A stretch of DNA of 64,000 nucleotides from JBFWUM01 sp050247255. Lineage in GTDB: Bacteria > Acidobacteriota > Vicinamibacteria > Vicinamibacterales > UBA2999. Below, piece after piece: positions 59,573 to 64,000 of this stretch; within the stretch, counting starts at the first letter, position 1, and the number at the start of each line of letters is the position of its first letter. Where the stretch lies: NCBI GenBank assembly GCA_050247255.1, contig JBFWUM010000002.1:134506-198505 (forward strand), given 5' to 3'. The position numbers and the translations under genes are program-made. The notes under the pieces were generated by a model. It saw only the letters and a program-made list of their open reading frames with translations, was not told where the DNA came from and did no database searches.

Positions 59573-61587
59573 CGGCCTTCGATCCGCAGACCCCCTACGC
59601 CCGCGCGCGCGATGCGGTGCTGCGTATCAAGGGCGCAGGTGGGCCGGCTCACGCCGGCCCCCACGACGGAGGTGCCGCGGTGGCATCGCCTAGTGCGTAC
59701 TGGGCCGACGAGCTCTCGAACATCGACTACCTGATCGAGGCCTCGCCGCTCGTCCTCGCCAAGCTCCGCCACCACGCCTTCCACATCACCGGCATCCGCC
59801 CCTACGACTACCGTGACAAAGGCGACGGCCGGCGCGCGCACTTCGAGGCGCGCCTGGCGGCGCTGCGCGCGCTCGGCGGCGATCAGCTGCTGGTGCCGGA
59901 ACACCCGGCGCTTGGCGGGTTCGGCTACGCGATCGACGGCCGGCTGTTCAACGTCGACACGCTGAAGTTCTACGAGGTGTTGATCGGGATGGAGCGGGGC
60001 GGCGTGCTCGCCGAGATCCGTGGCGCCACGCGCCCGGCCGTCTGTGAGATCGGCGCCGGCTGGGGAGGGTTCGCCTACCAGTTCAAGACGCTCTTTCCCC
60101 ACGCCACCTACGTCATCGTCGACTTTCCGGAGTTGTTCCTCTTCTCCGCGACGTATCTCGGCGCGCTCTTCCCCGGGGCGCGGCTGCTGTTCTGCGAGGG
60201 GAGCGCGCTGCCCGACGGCTGGCAGCAGGCGGACTTCGTCTTCGTGCCGCACACGCGGGCAGATCTCGTGCGGTCGATGCCGCTGGCGCTGACGCTGAAC
60301 ATGGTGTCGTTCCAGGAAATGACCCACGCCCAGGTCCGCGCCTACGCGGACTCCGCCGCGGCGTCAGGGTGCCCGCTGATCTACAGCTTCAACCGCGAGC
60401 GTTCGCCCTACAACACCGAGATCGCGAGCGTTCGCGCCGCCCTTGCCGATCGCTATGCGCTCCGCGAGATCGACGTGCTCGATTCCGACTACACGGCGGC
60501 GATGAAGGCGACGTCGAAGCGCAGCGCCAGGGGCGCGCACGGCTACCGTCACCTGGTCGGCCGCCGCCGCCCCGAGGGGCCGCGCGTCGCGCTCGGGATG
60601 ACGCTGCACAACAACGCCGCGCATCTGCCCGAGGCAATCGAGTCGATCCTGGCCCAGTCGCACGCCGACTTCCGGCTGGTCATGGTTGACGATGGATCGA
60701 GCGACGAGACCGAGGCGATCGCCCGCGCGTGGGCCGGGCGTGATCCGCGCATCACGTATCACCGGCGCGAGCGCCGCGAGGGCATGATTGCCACGTGGCG
60801 TGAGGCGGCGGCGCTCGCCCGCCGCGAGTGTCCCTCGGCGGAGTACTTCGCCTGGGTCAGCGATCACGATCGCTGGCATCCGCAGTGGCTGGCGCGGCTG
60901 GTTGCCGAACTCGATGCCGCCCCCGAGGCGGTGCTCGCGTATCCGATCACGCAGCGCGTGACCCCCGCCGGCGAGGCGATCGAGAAGAAGGAGCCGCGGC
61001 TGTTCGATACCGCGGGCATGCGCGACCTGCGGACCCGCTGGAACCACTTCTGCGCCAACGGTGTCGGCGCCGGCGACATGGTCTACGGCCTCATGCGGCT
61101 CGACGCGCTCGAAGCGGCCGGTGTGTTTCGCCAGGTGCTGCGGCCCGATCGCCTGGTGATCGCGGAGCTGGTCCTCAGGGGAGAAGTCCGCCAGGTGCCC
61201 GAGGTCCTGTGGTTCCGTCGCAACAACCCGTCGGCGAGCGTCGTGCGCCAGCGGCACTCGCTGCTCCTGCCCGGCACCGAGCCGTCGTGGTTCTGGTGGC
61301 CGCCGTTCCTGCAGCACGCGGCGATGCTTCGTCGGACGTACGGCGCCGCGGAGCTCGCAACATTGGGCATCGATGCCGCCGAATGGCAGCGGATGCTCCG
61401 GCGTTACCAGTTGACCTACGGCTGGCGCCACCTGAAGAAGACGGATACATCGACAGCGATCGGCCGCGGCATCGAGCAGGCCATCTCTGGCTGGAAAATG
61501 CTGAAGCACTACTACCGTCACGCCGTCTATCACGTGCTGGTCGCCATCCACGGCGCATGGGACCGCATTCGCGGGGAGCAGGCGTGA
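59569..61587 (+). CDS. Fusion of putative sugar O-methyltransferase and GT2 glycosyltransferase
   Basis: GTG 59569 gives 672 residues. Domain 1 (about 42-330) starts YWADELSNIDYLIEASPLVL and has KLRHHAFHITG, AVCEIGAGWGGFAYQF (SAM motif I, about 157-171) and VIVDFPELFLFS, the pattern of putative sugar O-methyltransferases of polysaccharide loci. Domain 2 (about 338-600) is a GT2: VALGMTLHNNAAHLPEAIES, LVMVDDGSSDETE (371-383) and SDHDRWHP as DXD site. Residues 25-31 are encoded by a perfect palindrome (59641-59660). Methylation and sugar addition on one chain suggest a capped or pre-methylated residue. Confidence 0.83.
   Translation: MTAFDPQTPYARARDAVLRIKGAGGPAHAGPHDGGAAVASPSAYWADELSNIDYLIEASPLVLAKLRHHAFHITGIRPYDYRDKGDGRRAHFEARLAALRALGGDQLLVPEHPALGGFGYAIDGRLFNVDTLKFYEVLIGMERGGVLAEIRGATRPAVCEIGAGWGGFAYQFKTLFPHATYVIVDFPELFLFSATYLGALFPGARLLFCEGSALPDGWQQADFVFVPHTRADLVRSMPLALTLNMVSFQEMTHAQVRAYADSAAASGCPLIYSFNRERSPYNTEIASVRAALADRYALREIDVLDSDYTAAMKATSKRSARGAHGYRHLVGRRRPEGPRVALGMTLHNNAAHLPEAIESILAQSHADFRLVMVDDGSSDETEAIARAWAGRDPRITYHRRERREGMIATWREAAALARRECPSAEYFAWVSDHDRWHPQWLARLVAELDAAPEAVLAYPITQRVTPAGEAIEKKEPRLFDTAGMRDLRTRWNHFCANGVGAGDMVYGLMRLDALEAAGVFRQVLRPDRLVIAELVLRGEVRQVPEVLWFRRNNPSASVVRQRHSLLLPGTEPSWFWWPPFLQHAAMLRRTYGAAELATLGIDAAEWQRMLRRYQLTYGWRHLKKTDTSTAIGRGIEQAISGWKMLKHYYRHAVYHVLVAIHGAWDRIRGEQA
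59641..59660. repeat. Perfect palindrome inside a coding region
   Basis: GGGCCGGC (59641-59648), TCAC, GCCGGCCC (59653-59660): an eight-base GC-only stem with a four-base loop. It falls in the variable, low-complexity N-terminal part of the fusion gene, in frame. It resembles REP-type palindromes of GC-rich genomes, but only one copy was noticed here. Confidence 0.4.
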
Positions 61588-64000
61588 AGATACTGCTCTT
61601 CGCGCGCCACTACGCCTACCTGCGGCTGTTCGAGTCGGCGATCACCCGGCTGGCCGAGCGCGGCCACGAGTTGGTCCTCGCGGCCGATCGCGAGGAGTCA
61701 CTTGGCGGCCGGCAGATGGTCGAGCGGATCGCCGGGCGCTTTCCGAACGTGCGCCTTGCCGACGCCCCTGGCCGGTACACCGGGGCGTGGGCGTTGATCG
61801 CGACGCAGATCAGGCTGGGGCTCGACTACCTGCGCTTCCTGCGCCCGCCCTACGAGCGGACGCCGCACCTGAAGGCGCGGGCCCGCGAACGGACGCCGCG
61901 CCTGGTGGTGGCTGCCGCCGAGTCGTTCATCGGCCCGGGGCCGGTGCGAGCGGTCCTGCGCGCGCTCGAGCGCGGCCTGCCGCCGGCGGCGCGGATGATG
62001 GAGTTCCTGCAGCGCGAGGCCCCGGACCTGGTGCTGATTACGCCGCTCGTCGACATCGGCTCGCCGCAGCCGGAGCACCTGGCGGCGGCCAAGCGGCTGG
62101 GACTGCGGACCGCGCTGCCGGTGGCCAGCTGGGATCACCTGTCGAGCAAGTCGATCCTGCGGCAGATGCCTGACCGCGTGCTGGTCTGGAACGACGTCCA
62201 GCGCCGCGAGGCGATCGAGTTCCACGGCGTGCCGCCTGAACGCATCGTCGTCACCGGGGCGCAGGCGTACGACCAGTGGTTCAACCGGCGGCCGTCGCGC
62301 GGCCGCGAGGATTTCTGCCGCCGCGTCGGCCTGCCGGCCGATCGCCCGTTCCTCCTGTACGTCTGCTCGTCGCTCTTCCGCGGCACCGCCAACGAGCCGG
62401 CATTCGTCGAGGCCTGGATCCGCGCCATCCGCAGCAGCAGCGAGCCGCGGATTCGCGACATCGGCATTCTCGTGCGGCCGCACCCGGCGCGGCTCGACGA
62501 GTGGCAGACCACCGACCTGTCGGGATACCGCGACGTCGCCTTCTGGGGCGCGCATCCGGTCGATGACGAGGCGAAGGACGACTACTTCGACTCGATGTAT
62601 TACAGCGCCGGCGTCGTCGGCATCAACACGAGCGCGTTCATCGAGGCGGCTGCGGTCGGCAAGCCGGTGCACGCGGTGGCGCTGCCGGAGATCTCCGAGA
62701 GCAACCAGGAGGGGACGCTCCACTTCCACTACCTGACCGAGGTCAACGGCGGACTGCTGCACCTCACGCACTCGCTGGACGAGCACGTGGCCTCGCTGCC
62801 GGGGCTGCTGGCGGACGACGGTGGCGGCGATCTCCGCGCCGCCCGCTTCGTCGACGGCTTCGTGCGTCCGTTCGGCCGCGACATCGAGGCGACCGGCCGC
62901 TTCGCGGATGCGGTGGAGGAGGCGGCGGCGCTGCCGAAGCCGGCGCGTGAAGGCGCGGGACTGTCTGGCGCCGTGGGGTTCCTGCTGCTGTATCCGCTGG
63001 CGGTGCTCGTTGCCCTCCACCTGCGGACGCAGCCGCTGCGCAAGCGGACCAAACACAGGCTGCGCAAGGCCTACCAGCGGCGGCGCGCGGAGATCCTCCG
63101 CCGGCTGAAGGACTTCGTCGTCGAGCAGATGACGCGGATCAAGCCGCCGAAGTCGACCGTGCCGGAGTTCACGAACTCGGCGTTGACCCCCAAGGTCGGC
63201 TATGGCCGCCACACGCTCAAGACCCTGCCGGGCACCCAGTTGCCGGAAGCCCGCGAAACGCGCGAGCTGGTCACCGTCCTCGGCCGCGGCAGCGGGCCGA
63301 TCATCCTCGGGCCGTGGATCTCGGAGACCGGCTTCGAGCTGCTGTACTGGATTCCGTTCCTGGCGTGGGCGAAGACCTACGGCAACTTCGACCCCGATCG
63401 GCTCATCGTCGTCTCGCGCGGCGGCGCGGCGCCGTGGTACCGCCACATCACGCCGCACTACGAGGACCTGTATTCCTTCTACACGCCCGACGAGTTCCGC
63501 GAGGCGAACGATCGCCGCATTGCGGAGCAGGGGGGAAGGCTCAAGCATCTCGAGCGCACGTCGCTCGATGACGAGATCATCGAGCGGGTGCGGGCGAGGC
63601 GGGGGCTCGGCGCCGTCGAGGTGATCCACCCGGCGCAGATGTACCGGCTGTACGAGAACTTCTGGTACCAGCGGACGCCGATGACGCTCGTCGAGGCGTT
63701 CAGCGTCTTTACGACGCTGATGCCCCCGGAGCCCGACCCGCGGGTCACCGCCGCCCTGCCGCGCGACTACATCGCGGCAAAGTTCTACGGCAACGCCGCG
63801 CTCCCGGACACGCCCGAGAACCGCGCGTTTGCGGCGACCTACCTCGCCGAGCTCGCCGAGCAGCACGATGTCGTGTTGCTCAACACCAACCAGCGGTTCG
63901 ACGACCACTCCGACTTTCCGCCGTCGCTGCGCGGCCGGCTGCACACCATCGACCACCTGATGACGCCGCAGCACAACCTGGCGGTGCAGACGCAGGTGAT
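61584..64000 (+). CDS. GT-B-like protein (paralogue 7 of 7) fused to a GPW domain, 3' end cut by window
   Basis: GTG 61584 overlaps the fusion gene's stop (GTGA). The frame is open for 805 codons to the window edge. Residues 1-450 are the GT-B-like module: ILLFARHYAYLRLFES, SWDHLSSKS (182-190), VWNDVQRREA, VVTGAQAYDQWF, LVRPHP, DYFDSMYYSAGVVGINTSAFIE and GTLHFHYL. A membrane-like stretch (about 463-480) and basic helix (485-520) follow. Residues from about 571 (GPIILGPWISETGFELLYWIPF, VVSRGGAAPWY, TPDEFRE, VIHPAQMYRLY) match the stand-alone protein at 42387-43574. It reads as a two-active-domain glycan enzyme; both functions are inferred. Confidence 0.78.
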   Translation, partial: MKILLFARHYAYLRLFESAITRLAERGHELVLAADREESLGGRQMVERIAGRFPNVRLADAPGRYTGAWALIATQIRLGLDYLRFLRPPYERTPHLKARARERTPRLVVAAAESFIGPGPVRAVLRALERGLPPAARMMEFLQREAPDLVLITPLVDIGSPQPEHLAAAKRLGLRTALPVASWDHLSSKSILRQMPDRVLVWNDVQRREAIEFHGVPPERIVVTGAQAYDQWFNRRPSRGREDFCRRVGLPADRPFLLYVCSSLFRGTANEPAFVEAWIRAIRSSSEPRIRDIGILVRPHPARLDEWQTTDLSGYRDVAFWGAHPVDDEAKDDYFDSMYYSAGVVGINTSAFIEAAAVGKPVHAVALPEISESNQEGTLHFHYLTEVNGGLLHLTHSLDEHVASLPGLLADDGGGDLRAARFVDGFVRPFGRDIEATGRFADAVEEAAALPKPAREGAGLSGAVGFLLLYPLAVLVALHLRTQPLRKRTKHRLRKAYQRRRAEILRRLKDFVVEQMTRIKPPKSTVPEFTNSALTPKVGYGRHTLKTLPGTQLPEARETRELVTVLGRGSGPIILGPWISETGFELLYWIPFLAWAKTYGNFDPDRLIVVSRGGAAPWYRHITPHYEDLYSFYTPDEFREANDRRIAEQGGRLKHLERTSLDDEIIERVRARRGLGAVEVIHPAQMYRLYENFWYQRTPMTLVEAFSVFTTLMPPEPDPRVTAALPRDYIAAKFYGNAALPDTPENRAFAATYLAELAEQHDVVLLNTNQRFDDHSDFPPSLRGRLHTIDHLMTPQHNLAVQTQV

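Noticed and set aside
61698..63974. Minus-strand frame of 758 codons at the right end
   Set aside because: The plus strand here encodes paralogue 7 with conserved motifs through to the edge; the minus product has no recognisable features.
1..64000. tRNA, rRNA, insertion sequences or prophage genes
   Set aside because: None recognised by eye on either strand; no transposase or integrase motif occurs among the plausible proteins.

Overview
The window is one continuous, densely packed surface-polysaccharide (O-antigen, capsule or exopolysaccharide) and glycan-modification locus from a high-GC Gram-negative-type bacterium. Very high GC in third positions, frequent GTG/TTG starts, ATGA/GTGA stop-start overlaps, a deacetylase of the kind found beside exosortase systems, and scarce Shine-Dalgarno motifs would all fit Acidobacteriota (Vicinamibacteria-like). 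That placement is an inference from style only; no rRNA, tRNA or housekeeping marker is present. I count 56 protein genes, two of them cut by the window edges. No stretch over 300 bases lacks a gene, and the longest non-coding gap is 167 bases (44714-44880).

Layout. (A) 1-17739, plus strand: an SGNH hydrolase with an MBOAT acyltransferase (O-acetylation), three GT4 glycosyltransferases, a WecB-type UDP-GlcNAc 2-epimerase, a Wzy/WaaL-type membrane protein, a polysaccharide deacetylase, a methyltransferase, an asparagine-synthase-type amidotransferase, then a PglC/PglD/PglE-like set (initiating phosphosugar transferase, hexapeptide acetyltransferase, PLP aminotransferase), a DUF2142-like membrane protein with a small partner, and an extended SDR. 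(B) 17657-24138: small membrane and coiled-coil proteins on both strands, a glycosyltransferase, a Wzt/Wzm ABC exporter and a GT-C-like membrane protein. (C) 24176-33761: a second DegT aminotransferase, radical SAM/SPASM protein, GNAT acetyltransferase, HTTM-like membrane protein, second amidotransferase, GT2, UPF0104-type membrane protein, WbqC-like protein and a LegB/RmlB-like dehydratase. (D) 33766-44713: chain-modification genes (TylF-like and two FkbM methyltransferases, GT61, 2OG-Fe(II) oxygenase and a degenerate copy of it, a degenerate methyltransferase, a GPW-domain protein). Most of them share N-terminal coiled coils. (E) 44714-64000: a winged-helix regulator behind two tandem palindromic operators, followed by an unbroken run containing seven paralogous GT-B-like proteins, interleaved with NeuC-like and NeuA-like sialic/legionaminic enzymes, a formyltransferase, a deacetylase, a methyltransferase and a methyltransferase-GT2 fusion.

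How they may work together (inference). Regions A and C make activated amino sugars. PglC-like transferase starts a lipid-linked glycan, GTs extend it, and either the Wzy-like protein or the Wzm/Wzt exporter finishes and exports it. O-acetyl, methyl, formyl, amide and deacetyl decorations are added by the modification enzymes. Region E looks like a separately regulated expansion of one glycosyltransferase-like family and is the least explained and most interesting part. Its last member, open to the right edge, fuses the GT-B module to the domain that stands alone at 42387-43574.
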